Assembly: GCA_030323885.1 (NCBI GenBank)
Contig: CM059193.1
Coordinates: forward strand, 52,232,749 to 52,296,748
Direction of reading: 5' to 3'
DNA: 64,000 nucleotides
Source: Branchipolynoe longqiensis
Taxonomy: Eukaryota > Annelida > Polychaeta > Phyllodocida > Polynoidae
The position numbers and the translations under genes were made by a program. Within the stretch, counting starts at the first letter, position 1; each line of letters opens with the position of its first letter. This document shows positions 45,690 to 57,052 of the stretch, piece after piece. The notes beneath the pieces are model-generated. The model was not told where the DNA came from. It saw nothing but the letters and a program-made list of their open reading frames with translations, and searched no databases.

Positions 45690-45889
45690 CCTGGTGAGGA
45701 ATAGATGGAGGACCGGGTGCTGCTGCTGTAGCTCGTTGTTCTGGCCGGATGTGGCCCTCAGCTCCTGCGTCAGGTGTGCAATGCTGATGTGCGTGCGGTA
45801 GCGCCAAGCGGCCTGCTCATGCGCAAAATCGTCCGGCGTCTCTTCCTTCATTTTCGATTCATGCACCAGGTGGCGCAGCATGTTGTTGC
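45690..45889 (-). CDS. RNF213: RNF213-like exon 5 in window
   Basis: Acceptor TTTTTCTTTCCAG at 45,890, donor AGG|GTCAGA at 45,689. 200 nt: two bases plus 66 codons, ending in phase 0. Encodes NNMLRHLVHESK, AWRYRTHISIAHLTQEL and HPVLHLFLTR, matching the RNF213 segment that carries a W.YR..IS..HL motif. The minisatellite begins about 20 nt inside the following intron. Confidence 0.88.
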
Positions 45890-46304
45890 CTGGAAAGAAA
45901 AATGTTTGAAAATATTGGGATTCAAAATAAAATGATTACAAAACATATACAAACACCCCCGCCATCGCCAAAAAAACTAACCCAATCACACCTTACGAGG
46001 CCATCCAAAGTTGTCGACATGTTCACACTTGTACAAAGCGTATTCCAGGAGGGGGGGGGGGGGGAGGGATGCTGTCACTCAATTACAACTTTTATCATAT
46101 GATAAAATGTTGATATTTAAAACATTCACATTCTTGTCTTTATGTTCTTTAGTAAAATGTTGATGTGTACAACTTTGCGAGGGGCGTGGGTCTGAAAAAC
46201 TAATACACTTTACTCTGACTGAAAACCTTTGGTGGCGAAATAGCAAGGAATTGTGTTGTTCAGAAACGAGGCTATGCATGGCAATTCAGTACAATGAGGA
46301 TATT

Positions 46305-46632
46305 TTTACAATTGAATAATCCAATGGATTTGCCTTTCTCCTCTACAACTTAGATACATATATTGCTTTTACCGTTATAAACTACTTTACTTTAATTATA
46401 AGTAATTGTTATTTTAAAGCGACATTTGAAGTGAAATCGGGCTGAATTAATCTTGGGGACATTATAGCCTCCAAAAGTGACAGGTTCTATTAAATAGATT
46501 TAGTATTCCTTCTGTGCAGCGACAGATGCTTACTGAGTGCACCAGTATCTAAGTTGGATATGTAGGATAAAATCCAGGTCAGTGTTATTTTGTTTAGAAA
46601 ATGTCATGCTTTCATCGGACTCTGGGGCTTTA
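46305..46632 (+). repeat. MITE family copy (as 30,077)
   Basis: Shares GTGACAGGTTCTATTAAATAG, GTATCTAAGTTGGATATGTAGG and GTCATGCTTTCATCGGACT with 30,077-30,412. Termini diverged. Confidence 0.6.
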
Positions 46633-46705
46633 AATGCACAGACCAGAGCATCGATGTGCTCTAGGACACTGCACAATCACAAATCTGGAAATTAGGGTAA
46701 ATATC

Positions 46706-46760
46706 AGTACTGGTGTTGACCCATGACTGTTGACAGTGCGCACTCAAGGCGACACTGGGA
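46706..46760. repeat. SINE fragment
   Basis: GTTGACAGTGCGCACTCAAGGCGACACTG corresponds to the conserved central SINE motif in reverse orientation. Confidence 0.5.
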
Positions 46761-46929
46761 TACTGTTTTTTCGACACCATGACATGTGACATTAATTGCC
46801 ACATACACATTAAGTCAATTTAATGAAACCATATCACTGCTGCAAGTCATACAAATGTATGATGTCCAGCATATCGATGTGTACAGCAAATTTATTGTGT
46901 GCGTTTTCACTTAAAATATCTTCAGAGAT

Positions 46930-47900
46930 AAGTTGTTGCAATTTAAAGTCAAATCTGATTGATTGGTGTTGATTTTAATGCGGTTTCAACAGCAAAGTTG
47001 GTGGAAAAAGTAAAGCACTACAGATACTTAGGCTTAGAGCTGGACAGCCAACTAAAATACAACCTATGCATGACAAAAATCATACAAAAAATATATCATA
47101 AACTCTGGTTATTTGCCAAATTAAGAAATGTTATGACACAAGAGATGTCAATAAAGGTCTTCAAAGGAATGGTACTCCCGTACTTTGACTATGGAGACAC
47201 AATATACATGGGAGCAAAGCAAGAACTGCTCAACAAGCTGCAAATCCTACAAAATAAAGCATTAAAAATATGTCTCAGGGTGGACAGAATGCACCCCACT
47301 TATGACCTGCACATGCAAACCAAAGCAAAATTGCTAAAAAAAATAGAAGACTAGTACACCTCAAAACACTCGCATTTGGGTACAGTCGCAATAGGAAATA
47401 CCAAAAGCAACCAACCAGAGATAAACAATGCGCCACTAATAAAACAAACAAGGAGCCGCATAAAGGCCCATGAAAGAAGCACATTAGAAATGGCTGCTAA
47501 GGCTTGGAATGCCCAATCAGTAAAGGAAAGGCAAATCCCTGATTTAAAGACATACAAAAAATATCTATGTAAAAAAGGGAGGACGCTGATGACACCGTAG
47601 GGCCAGACTCCAGATGGGCATGTGAGAGGTCATGGCCCACAAACCGGCCTGCCCCAAGGGAGAAACCTGGACCACCCTCAGTAGATAACAAACAACCACA
47701 AACCATCAAAAACAGAGACTCCCGATCTGAAAACATAAAACAATATATATGTAAAAAAAAAGGGAGACCGTGTAAACACCCTGGGGCAAAACCCCAGAAG
47801 GGCATGTGATAGGTCACGGCCCACAAACTGGGCTGCCCCAAGGGGGTAATCTGGACCACCCTCAGTAGATAACGAACAGCTACAAAGTATGTACAAGCCT
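46930..47900 (+). pseudogene. LINE reverse transcriptase 3' end, copy 1
   Basis: Open frame 46,959-47,354 encodes the RT thumb/C-terminal region of a non-LTR element (HYRYLGLELDSQLKYN, LRNVMTQEM, FKGMVLPYFDYGD, LQNKALKICL). Frame 47,376-47,600 continues it after a shift. The 3' tail (GGGCATGTGA.AGGTCA.GGCCCACAAAC..GCCCCAAGGG) occurs twice in a row (about 47,600 and 47,765). 5' truncated, as usual for LINE copies. Confidence 0.75.
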
Positions 47901-48089
47901 ATAAATTGTACAGTAGGCTATTTCATAAGTGGTAGTAAACCAAAACCAAAACCTAATATACTATTCGCACCCACTACAAGGTGTGATCAGAATACATAAA
48001 ACCAATACCACCTACACTTAGAACTTAAATACCATTGCGCTATCTAACCGTCCTTCCCTATTTCGGATCGACCTTGGATAGCCAAACCC

Positions 48090-48770
48090 AACACAAACAA
48101 GCTCAAACATGTACAACCTATGTATAAACAAAATTGTCCAAAAGATAAACCACAAACTGTGGCTATTTGCAAAGCTAATAGACTACATGACACAAGAAAT
48201 AACAATAAAAATCTTCAAAGGCATGGTGCTCCCCTATTTTGACTATGGAGTGCGAAAAATGAACTTCTAAAAAACTGCAAACACTACGGAAATCTGCCTC
48301 AGAGTAGACAAGCTGCACCCCACCTATGACATACACAAAAGAACCAAAGTAAAATTACTAGAAAATAGGAGAATAATTCATCTGTAAACATTAGCATATA
48401 GCTATAGTCAAAACAAGAAACTCCTAACAAAACCACAAAGGGCTACTAGAGCAAATAATGTGCCACTACTAAAGTAGACCAGAAGCCAAATAAAAGCTCA
48501 TGAGAGAAGCACGCTGGAAATGGCTGCCAAGGTGTGGAATGCCCAAACAGTAAAGGAATGACAAATTACTGACCTAAAAACATACAAAAATATCTGTGCA
48601 AAATAAGGCTAGGAAACCCCCACTAAGCTGTACTGCAAAGGGGCATGTGATATGTTACGGCCCACCAGCGGGACGCCCAATGGAAGGTAATCATGACAAA
48701 AGTAGCCAGATAGCACACCACACAGCTACTTACAAGCATATGATATGTAAATAGGAGTAGGCTAGCATAG
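48090..48770 (+). pseudogene. LINE reverse transcriptase 3' end, copy 2
   Basis: Same segment as copy 1 with more decay (..HKLWLFAKL, MTQE, FKGMVLPYFDYG at 48,110-48,250; ..ERSTLEMAAK.WNAQ.VKE near 48,505). Ends in the same GGGCATGTGATA..GGCCCAC tail. In tandem with copy 1. Confidence 0.7.
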
Positions 48771-49152
48771 TATTAAGAGTAGAAAAAAATAAAACACATA
48801 TATGCCAAGAAAATCAAAAGAAATTAACATAGGCTACTAACCAGACCAACCATCTATCTGCTACTGAAATGCAGGCAATCAAATACCTTATCAGCAGATA
48901 CTGTGTGATAAGATAACACGTTGCAACACTATAGTTGGCCAGCATTGAAAACAAGCCTGAATACCCAGGCTTATATGCTATGGACAGTATAAATACAGCC
49001 TCCAAAAAAAAAAAAAAGGCCATATTTCCAGTGCAAAGTAAAATTTGATTATAATGATCAACCTAATATATTTATTTCTTAAATACGCCAGAAACTTCAA
49101 ACAATCGAATCGTGCAACTTTAATAGACAGAATAGAGAGCTGCTTTACTTAC

Positions 49153-49210
49153 TTTGCCGAACGTCTTGCGTGATTTTCTTATTCCCGTTTATTAAGTTCT
49201 CATTCAGGTT
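49153..49210 (-). CDS. RNF213: RNF213-like exon 4 in window (58-bp, duplicated)
   Basis: Acceptor TCTATTGTTCACAG at 49,211, donor CAAA|GTAAGT at 49,152 (near-perfect consensus). 58 nt, phase 0 in and phase 1 out. Encodes NLNENLINGNKKITQDVRQ plus one base. Joined to the next exon it gives the conserved region around ITQDVRQ-S-NN. A second copy of this exon lies at 50,412-50,469. Confidence 0.86.
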
Positions 49211-49265
49211 CTGTGAACAATAGATTAAAAATGAAATTACAGAATAATACGCCTTAAAATACCTA

Positions 49266-50165
49266 GGTCACAAATGCTGTGGTGGCCGTACTGTGCTGTG
49301 GTGTGTCTTGCAGTTTATGCAAATGTCATGGCGTTGCGGTCTGCGGTTTATCGATTCACAAATAGTCACCGCAAGGCATAGGTCACCATACCGCGTCTTA
49401 CGTCTTTTGTGCTGCCACCACACTGCACATATACAAACAAAGCGAGTGATCAAGAAGCTAATACCCCAGTCACACGAGGCCTGTGTTCGCTTACGATCGA
49501 TTCGTGACTTCAAAACGTCCTCCTTATGTGCTAGCGCTGCAAGGTCGCCAACCTCATGGCAACCATTTTGGAAATTTTGGACGCAAGGAGGATGCAGCTG
49601 CTGCAGTTGCAACCTCCTTGCGCCCTGTGCCGGTGGCACCATTCAAAAGTGGTTGGCAACCTGGCACGCCAGGTCACCAACCTCTTGGTTGGCAAGATGG
49701 TGGCAACCTGGCACCACCAACACATGCAATGCCGCAATGACCGTGTGGTCGGCGCCAGGCGACCAACCAAGTTTTTGAATCAATGTATCGAGTGGGACAC
49801 TGGGTGGTTGGCGACGTTTTGGGCGTAAGGTTGGCGGCAAACTCTGGCTGTCGTGTGACTGGGATATAAGACACCATCCACTCAAGATATTTCACCATCC
49901 TGATATGACCAGGACGTAAAACTTCAACAATCAAGCAATCAACTGAAGATATTCAATATATAAAGATCAAAATGTCACCAAAAGTGACTGTACGTTGTTG
50001 CGGCATTGCGATTTTCCAAGATAACTTCAACTTTAAAAAAACGCAACCACTTGCGGCAAGCAAAAAATCGTATGGTCGTCGTACGGCCACCGTACCCAAC
50101 CGTACGGCCACCGCACAATTTTGCGGATGCGGCGACTTCAAATACGTCACAAGGCATTTGTGACC
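49266..50165. mobile_element. TIR element with GGTCACAAATGC ends, containing a nested MITE
   Basis: GGTCACAAATGC at 49,266 and GCATTTGTGACC at 50,154-50,165. Subterminal GCGGTCTGCGGTTTAT and CGTACGGCCACCGTAC motifs recur. A second element of the type lies at about 51,840-52,163. It begins 55 nt from an RNF213-like exon. No ORF. Confidence 0.65.
49465..49863. mobile_element. Nested MITE with CCCAGTCACACGA ends (399 bp)
   Basis: CCCAGTCACACGA / TCGTGTGACTGGG are exact inverted ends. The interior is an imperfect inverted repeat built of GGTTGGCAACCTGGC-like motifs. Sits inside the 49,266-50,165 element. Confidence 0.75.
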
Positions 50166-50284
50166 GTAACATAAGTGAAACTTAATTTTCTTGAAGATTT
50201 ATACAGCTTATCATGGATAAGTTTGAGAGCAACTGGCCTTTGATGATGCTGTAAGTTATACACAGCAGTGGAAATCCAAATTGG

Positions 50285-50395
50285 CAGAAGTGGGGGGCAC
50301 GGGGAATCGAACCACCGACCTTCAGATAATGAACCGGAATAAGAAAATCATGCAAGACGTTCACCAAAGTTTTTAATTGGGCAACCACCAATCAA
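50285..50395 (-). repeat. tRNA-derived SINE head
   Basis: Minus strand TGGTGGTTGCCCAATTAAAA.. and AAGGTCGGTGGTTCGATTCCCCG, the latter a good B-box and T-arm. No complete cloverleaf. Ends next to the duplicated exon at 50,412. Confidence 0.5.
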
Positions 50396-50411
50396 TCAAT
50401 CAATCAAAAAC

Positions 50412-50469
50412 TTTGCCGAACGTCTTGCGTGATTTTCCTATTCCCGTTCATTAAGTTCTCATTCAGGTT
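50412..50469 (-). CDS. Duplicate of the 58-bp RNF213-like exon
   Basis: Same length and phase as 49,153-49,210. Acceptor TCTATTGTTTACAG is conserved, but the donor is weaker (CAAA|GTTTTT). Two base changes in 58, both amino-acid changing (I to M, K to R). About 50 nt of intron upstream of the acceptor is duplicated too. Including both copies would break the frame (58 is not a multiple of 3), so it is either a mutually exclusive alternative exon or a dead duplicate. Confidence 0.6.
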
Positions 50470-50853
50470 CTGTAAACAATAGATTCAAAATTAAATTACA
50501 GAATAATAGGCACAGGATACGGTTGGTACCAGTTTATACTGGTTCCCTAACCATAGTAGCTGCTGCCCAGTGCAGGCCACATGATGGTACCAGGTTATAC
50601 TGGTTCCCTAACCATGGTGGCTGTTGCCCAGTGCATACCCCCAGGGCCTGTATGCATGAAGAATTATTTATCGCCGCCGGTGGTAAGTACCGAGTTCGGG
50701 GTAGCTATCGCCGGGGGTAGGTAGGAAATGGGTCACGGGGTATGCGTGGAGCCAAATCGGTGAGGAGGTAGGTACCCTAGCAGTTATTTATAGATTTGTG
50801 AAATCCCTCTGTGTTTGTAGCCATATATTAGGCTCAAATATATTAAATCCTAT

Positions 50854-51184
50854 CATATTTAACAGAATTACATACGCAATAAGTGAAATTTTATCAATTT
50901 AACCCTAAATTCGAAGCGTTATTAAGGCTACTGCCACATTGGCGGTGATATTAATAGTTATATTTTCGAATCGACGAACGCACAGTAAACAAACCGCCGC
51001 CGCCGCCAGTATGGAAAGTGACGTCGATGCGGTAGTGGCAGCGATTTGTTTACTTTACGTTCATCGATTCGAAAATATAAATATTAATATCGCTGCCATT
51101 GCAGCGGTAGCTTTAATATTGCCTCGAATTTAGGGTTAATTTCATGAAATTTCACTTATTGGGTATGTAATTCTGTTAAATATG
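50854..51184. mobile_element. Long palindromic (foldback-type) MITE, 331 bp
   Basis: Arms begin CATATTTAACAGAATTACATAC and end with its near-complement ..GTATGTAATTCTGTTAAATATG. Pairing continues through AATAAGTGAAATTT and TAACCCTAAATTCGA, and inner arms share TTCGAATCGA. The loop holds a (GCC)n run. Flanking 50,523-50,780 and 51,190-51,450 also carry inverted copies of GGTACCAGTTTATACTGG-type motifs. Confidence 0.7.
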
Positions 51185-51621
51185 GTGGCATTGAATAGAT
51201 TTGGCCCGAGTCGGTCCCTACCACCACCCTTATACCTGCTACAAACTGGGGGTAGCTTACCCGACTTTTACCCCACGGGGTTTGCATACCTCGGTCCCAT
51301 GCATACCGACTTTTCGCCGCTACCCCGGAAATCACCGCTACCCCCAGTGGTAGGGCGCTACCACCACTCCATGCATATGGGCCCAGGATGCGGTGGGTAC
51401 CAGTATAAACTGGCACCCTAACCATGGTGGCTGGTACCCAGTGCAAGCTCCAGGATGCTGAAGATACTAATGCAAATGCGAGTTCTGTACTGAGCCTGTA
51501 AATAAGTATTTCATACTGATATTTTGTCCATACCAAAATCTACAACAATGACAATAGTTTAATGTAGTAAACCGTTGTTTAACCATATGATGTATGAAAG
51601 CTACGACCCACCCACCCCCAT

Positions 51622-52248
51622 TAAAGCTGCATAGTCTGATGACATATTTTCTAGATAAATATATTAGATTGATCGCCGTTATCTACTTTCTCCAAGTTTG
51701 AAGTACATTTCATTTAATAGTGTTAACTTTGGAGATGATATAAGTGAAACATGCCAAATTTATTTGTGCATGCACACCAAAATGCTGCATATCATTTGTT
51801 TCAGCAGTGACTAAATTGGTTTAGTATTTATTCCCTTCCGTGCGTCGCCATACGGTGACCGTGGGTTTGTTTGCTCGTCGCAATGGGTTGTGGTTAAGTT
51901 GAAGTTATCGTAACTTCCGAAAATCGCAACACCGCAGGTTAGTCATACATTTTTAATAACTTATTTGGGGGATATTCCAAATTATTTGTTTGCAATAAGC
52001 CTATTTTTAAAAATCATGATAATGATTGAATTTGAAAGGATGTAGTATCTAAAAGGCCATATGTATTTCATTTGAACCCATGACAATGTTGCGATGACCA
52101 TACGATTTGTGAATAGATAAACCGCAGACCGTAGCACCGTACGGCGACGCAGCATTTGTGACCTAGGCTTAAGCTAGATGTGCAGGACCAAATCTATTTA
52201 AGTGGTTTGGTTTCGAAAATGTGATGATTTCATCGAAATATGCAGCTT
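51622..52248 (+). repeat. MITE family copy (as 30,077), interrupted
   Basis: Starts TTAAAGCTGCATAGTCTGATG and ends CATCGAAATATGCAGCTTTGAA. Split at about 51,840-52,163 by a TIR element ending GCATTTGTGACC. Its end is 36 nt from the donor of the exon at 52,284. Confidence 0.65.
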
Positions 52249-52283
52249 TGAATCAGAGGCACGTGTAAGCCAGTGACACTCAC

Positions 52284-52378
52284 GTCTAGGAGGGGCATCA
52301 CAAATCGCGAGAACTCCACTTCCCACTCGTCCCTGGCTTTCCGCGTCGCCAACTTCCAGTTTGGATTTTGTGGTGTGA
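52284..52378 (-). CDS. RNF213: RNF213-like exon 3 in window
   Basis: Acceptor TTGTTGTTGTGCAG at 52,379, donor GAC|GTGAGT at 52,283. 95 nt: two bases complete the codon left open by the previous exon, then 31 codons. Encodes ..WKLATRKARDEWEVEFSRFV and ends PLLD. The exon is bordered on its donor side by MITE sequence. Confidence 0.87.
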
Positions 52379-52399
52379 CTGCACAACAACAATATATAC

Positions 52400-53050
52400 A
52401 TATGGATTATTCTCTGAAACTGGGCATTAAACTGTGACATAGAAACCAAAAGTGAAAACCTTCCAGCACAAAACATTCACAATGAGAGCAGAATCCATGT
52501 TCATATGCAGGTTTATACATGTTGTGCATGTCAGAGTTGAAAAGAAAGTTGTGCATATGTCAGAGTTGATCTTGAAGGCATAACATGGAAATAAAAGACA
52601 CATCCAGATTATCATTTTAACACAGATAACAAATTCAAACAAGATTTTATTGACCACAGTTTAGCAAACAAAGATTATGTCTTACAAGAAAAAAGTTGAA
52701 AAATAGTTTGAGTAAAGTCATTGTGTCAATGTGTACATTTTCATGTTTTCACTTTAACACAAAATCAAACAAGCATACGTCCAGCATCCACATGTCACAG
52801 TGCACAGTGAAGATTTTAGAAAGTACCAGTGCTTGTCAAAAAGCGTAAAGTAACTCACCAAGAATACCCACGCTACCTATACCTCACTCCGTGCCCCTCC
52901 CCCCACACACCCCTACACCCTCCCCTAGCAAGCCAAACGAAGAGAAACAAAAAAAACCTTATAACCCCCCACATTTATTCATAGCAGGACAACATCAACC
53001 AATCCTATCAACACTGCATCAATATGTGGCTAGGTCTAAAATTAGTCTAA
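52400..53050. other. Intronic spacer
   Basis: No feature recognised apart from a C-rich stretch at 52,890-52,925. Confidence 0.4.
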
Positions 53051-55560
53051 CATCCCCGTTTGGTTTCGGTCTTAAGAAAATATTCGAGATGAATTCCCGA
53101 CCCGACGCCCACCTTCCGGAACCAATGCGAGGACCCCGACCACGCCCACCACATCATGGCCCCTTCCCGGTTTGGCCCTTCTCCCCCTGGGCACAGTGTA
53201 GCCCCATAATGACGCACCCCAAGTCCACCCCCAGGAAGAGACACATCATCATCGACCTGTCCTATCCCCTGGGGCGCAGCGCCAACTCAGGCATACGGAG
53301 AAGGGAATACTTGGGGCGCCAGCACGCATACAAGCTCCCAGCAGCCTCCGACATTGGCCACTGCATTGCCCAGGAAGGGAGGGGAGCCTCCTGCTGGTCT
53401 GCGGACATGTCCCAGGCCTACAGTCAGCTCTGGGCCGACCCCCTGTCGACCCCCCTCTGCTGTATCACCGTCGACGGCCGCTTGTACATCGACATCGACA
53501 TCGACCTTCCCTTCGGCTGCCGCACCTCTGGCTTGTGTCCGCGTGACCGCGGCGGTGTCGTGGATTCTCGAGCAATTCTCTTCAGTCCTATGTACATGGA
53601 TTCTCTTCAGTCTCATGTACATGGACGATTTTGTTGCCTGCGAGGCATCCTTCTTGGACGCGATGCATGCCTTTGATACCTTCCGCGACATCTGCAACAC
53701 CCTCGGGCTGGCCCTCGGCCCCGACAAGTACTGCCCCCCAAACCGTGAAACTGGTCTGGCTCGGCATCGAGATCGACTCCGAGGCCCGAGTCCTCTGGAT
53801 CCCAGACCAGAAGTTCGAGGAGGTCATCAGCGACAGCGACTGCTGGCTCCGGCACCTGACCCTCCAGGAAGGCGCTCCAGCAGCTGGTGTGGCGGCTGGC
53901 CCACATCAGCACTTGCACATCACCAGCGAGGAAATTCATGTACCACATCCTCCGGAGCCTGCGGGTCGCCCCTGCCTATGGGACCTCAGGAGTGACGTCC
54001 GTTGGTTCCGTGACTTCGCGGCTAGGGGAAATGGTGGGGTCTGCCTCATCCCACCCCTGACTCACTCTCACTGAGTCATCGAATGCGACTCCTGCTCCAC
54101 CAGCGGGAGCAAGTTCTCCCGGGAGCGATGCTTCTCAGAGGCCTACAACGGGGAAATGACTGCGGCACACCCAACCATACACAAGCTCGAGGCTGTGAAC
54201 CTCGTCCTCATAGTGCAGCTGCTCAGGCCCGATGCCCCGGGGGGCTACGACGTAATCGTCAACACTGATAATGCAGCATCGGCCCTGGCCCTCGAGTCTA
54301 GCCACGCCTCCGACCCCACCATGGGAGCCTGCGCTCTCGAGTTCTGGATGATCGCGGCACTCAGCTAACTTACGATAACCATCCAGCACAAGCCTGGGGT
54401 CGAGTTGGTCCTCGCGGACGCTCTCAGCCGCGCGCACCACTCTCGAGTCGCTCTTGATATTGTTTGTGAGCACCGCCTTGTTTACCCAACCTCTGACTTC
54501 CGCAGATTACGACCGGCGGGTGCACGAGCACCTCATGACCCTCCACCGCGCCACCCTTGTGTCCGCAACCTGGTGCAACCGCAAGTGCCATGCCAAGAGG
54601 TACCTGCAGTTCATGCTCGAGTGGGGTACCTGCAGTTCATGCTCGAGTGGGGCATCGACCATATGGTGCCCACCCCTACGACATCGGCCACTACATCGCC
54701 CATCTGTACCGAGAACTCCCCTCCCCCGCATCCGTCATGAATGCCTTGTCAGGCGCCGGCGCTTGGGTCTGCGAGGTCAGGAGGGACCTTGCCCCTTTGA
54801 CACGGAGAAGGTCAGGAAAGGGGGCGAGAAGCTGTTCACCGTCCCGGTAAGGAGGGCTGCTGCCATCACCCCTGAGATGCTGCCCCAGATCTTCGCTTAG
54901 CTGCGATCACCGGGGCATCTTGGGGTCAGCCCCTGGGTGCCAATTGTCATTGCCTAATTCTCGTTCATAAGACAATCCAACCTACTCTCTCCTTCCCACG
55001 CCCCATGGGTCGGCCTTCAGACACTCCACCAAGACGACATCCAACACGTCGCCGGTGGCCTGCGCATCAGGATATCATCCTCCAAGACCATCCGCTCCCT
55101 AGCGCAGGCGGTCTCGCTTTGTCCTGGCGCTTCCCAGGTCGCCCATGTGCCCTGTGCATGCCGGGAGGCGGGCACTGGCCCTCATCCTGGACACGGACAA
55201 CGCCCCTGTGTTCCTGGCCCGTGACGTCACCCACCTGCAGCGTAGGGCCCTGGAGGCAGCAGGTGTCCCGGAGGCCGCCAGGTACACCCCACATGGCCTT
55301 CGCAGGGGCGCCGGCCAGGCCTGCTCCTCAAGGGATGTCAATCTTTCTGCCATAATTGCCCAGGGGACCTGGGAGTCCGACACCGTCTACACCTATGTGC
55401 CCAAGGTCCTCCCTCTCCCATCAGCTGACATTGACCAAATGGACTGAACTTTACCCAATTAAGAAATAGAACTCATCATAACCTGTTGTAATTTTCCCCA
55501 TGTACTTAATAAAACCCTCTTTCTTCCACACCAGTCTCAGGCTTTCTCTGTCTGAATCAG
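53050..55560 (+). mobile_element. DIRS-like retrotransposon, 5'-truncated, decayed
   Basis: RT from about 53,080 (WAQCSPIMTHPKST, IIIDLSYPLG, LPFGCRTSG, then YMDDFVACEASFLDAMHAFD in another frame). RNase H (IECDSC, HKLEAVNLVL, NTDNAASALAL; PGVELVLADALSRAH) to 54,440. Tyrosine recombinase: N-part (WCNRKCHAKRYLQFMLEWG, 54,570) and C-part at 55,145-55,447 with the catalytic HGLRRGAG and a terminal GTWESDTVYTYV containing the nucleophile Tyr. 3' end carries AATAAAA at 55,509. Gag is absent. Small tandem duplications at 53,581-53,626 and 54,601-54,655 break the frame. Related to the element at 57,419-62,505. Confidence 0.85.
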
Positions 55561-55599
55561 GTGGTTGTTAGGGACGATTGTGGCTGCGTGAGCTGAGGT

Positions 55600-55860
55600 C
55601 ATAATGCAATGTATGCGAGTAGGGTATTATTCATTACAACAGAGTGGTGCCAAGGCAATGATACTAAATAACTGTCAAGCTCTCATTCAATCCTACAGAA
55701 TAAATTCGACCAACTTTCTGCTGTGAATATGACTTATCATGCCAACACTGCATTAAATCATGATCAATTAATCAATCAACCATGGTATGCAAACTCAAGA
55801 ATCAGTTCTAAATTTTATCCGCAACCCAAACTGAGTGAGCATGCTCGTGTAAAATGTACA
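55600..55860. other. Intronic spacer
   Basis: No feature recognised. Confidence 0.4.
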
Positions 55861-55871
55861 TTAACGCCTAC

Positions 55872-56040
55872 CTGTAATCTCAGATAACCTGTTTATGAAG
55901 AGGTGAACAAGCAGTACAGCATCGTCATAGCCACTTCCGGTTACAGCAGCCAGGACCCGGATGTCTTGCAGAATGTGGCCCCAGATGAAGGTCGGCACCT
56001 GCTCCTTCTCGATGTCTGGCGAGAGGAGCCCGAGAACGCC
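55872..56040 (-). CDS. RNF213: RNF213-like exon 2 in window
   Basis: Acceptor CATCCCCAG at 56,041, donor ACAG|GTAGGC at 55,871. 169 nt, phase 0 in and phase 1 out (56 codons plus 1 nt). Encodes GVLGLLSPDIEKEQ, then the conserved F.W.HI..D...L pattern and DDAVLLVHLFINRL, matching the helical region after the preceding exon in RNF213. Confidence 0.88.
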
Positions 56041-56044
56041 CTGG

Positions 56045-57050
56045 GGATGGGTTTGACACCAGAAAATAAAGGAACTGCCGCCTTTGCTAAACACACTGGC
56101 TATTCACAGAGCTACTGCTCTGCGAATTATAGCCACGACTACTTAATTCGCAGAGCTGCAACAAGATCAAAAAGCTGGTCATCAAGACACTTACTTAGTG
56201 TAGGTATGTGTGAACAATTTTAGAATGCATTTTATCTCAATGGAACATATACCAATAGAAAGAGCTTGACTTAAAATTAATCATGGTAGCCATATAATTT
56301 TACTACAGTAAATATCAAGAGAGCTATGTTGCTTTGAAGTTGGGAAAATCAGTACCTTTTTGGCCCCTTTGTTCTATAGTAAAACTGCACAAAGGTGTCA
56401 CCCAAAATCCAGATTCTGCGCTTGTATCTTTTAAAATAAAAGACTTATTTAGATGAAACTTGCACTATTCAATTCACATAACAAGAGCTCTAAAATGGTT
56501 ATATATATTTATTTTAAGTAAATAAAAAAAAATCCATGTGTAATGCTTCAGAGGTGACGGATATAAAAATGTCACATTAACAGGACTATCACATAATTTA
56601 TATCAATTTATGTAATTTCTAGTAATTATTTTATTGACAGAGCTATTGAAAATAATTTGGAATGGTAAATAAGCTCTACATGATAAATTGACATTTAGAT
56701 CATTACTCCCGTTATGCTTTTGTTTCTCACATTACAAAGTTCAACACTTGTACAAGTGCGATACATTTGATGCTCATCACCTAGTAGACTTTACAATTCA
56801 CATTTAATTAATTTGTGCATTAGTTTTCCTAAAACTTAGCATTCATAATAGAGTCTACTCATATATTAATTTTCCATGGAGGGTACAACAAATCCTGGTT
56901 ACACCATCTATTTTGCAGAGCTAAGCAGCTCTGTGAATAATAATCATTCTTCCCCTAATTTGCAGAGAAAAGCAGCTCTGTGAATAGCCTCGTCCTTTGC
57001 TAAATGCAGAAGTGTTTCGACACCGAGATAAGACACATGAATAAAACTAC
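56045..57050. other. Intronic AT-rich spacer
   Basis: No gene. Contains GCAGAGCT(A)..AGCAGCTCTG-like motifs near 56,105-56,160 and 56,917-56,985 that are mutually similar and partly inverted. Confidence 0.4.
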
Positions 57051-57052
57051 AT

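Noticed and set aside
50285..50395. Functional tRNA gene on the minus strand
   Set aside because: Good B-box, but no paired acceptor stem or proper anticodon arm; fits a tRNA-derived SINE.
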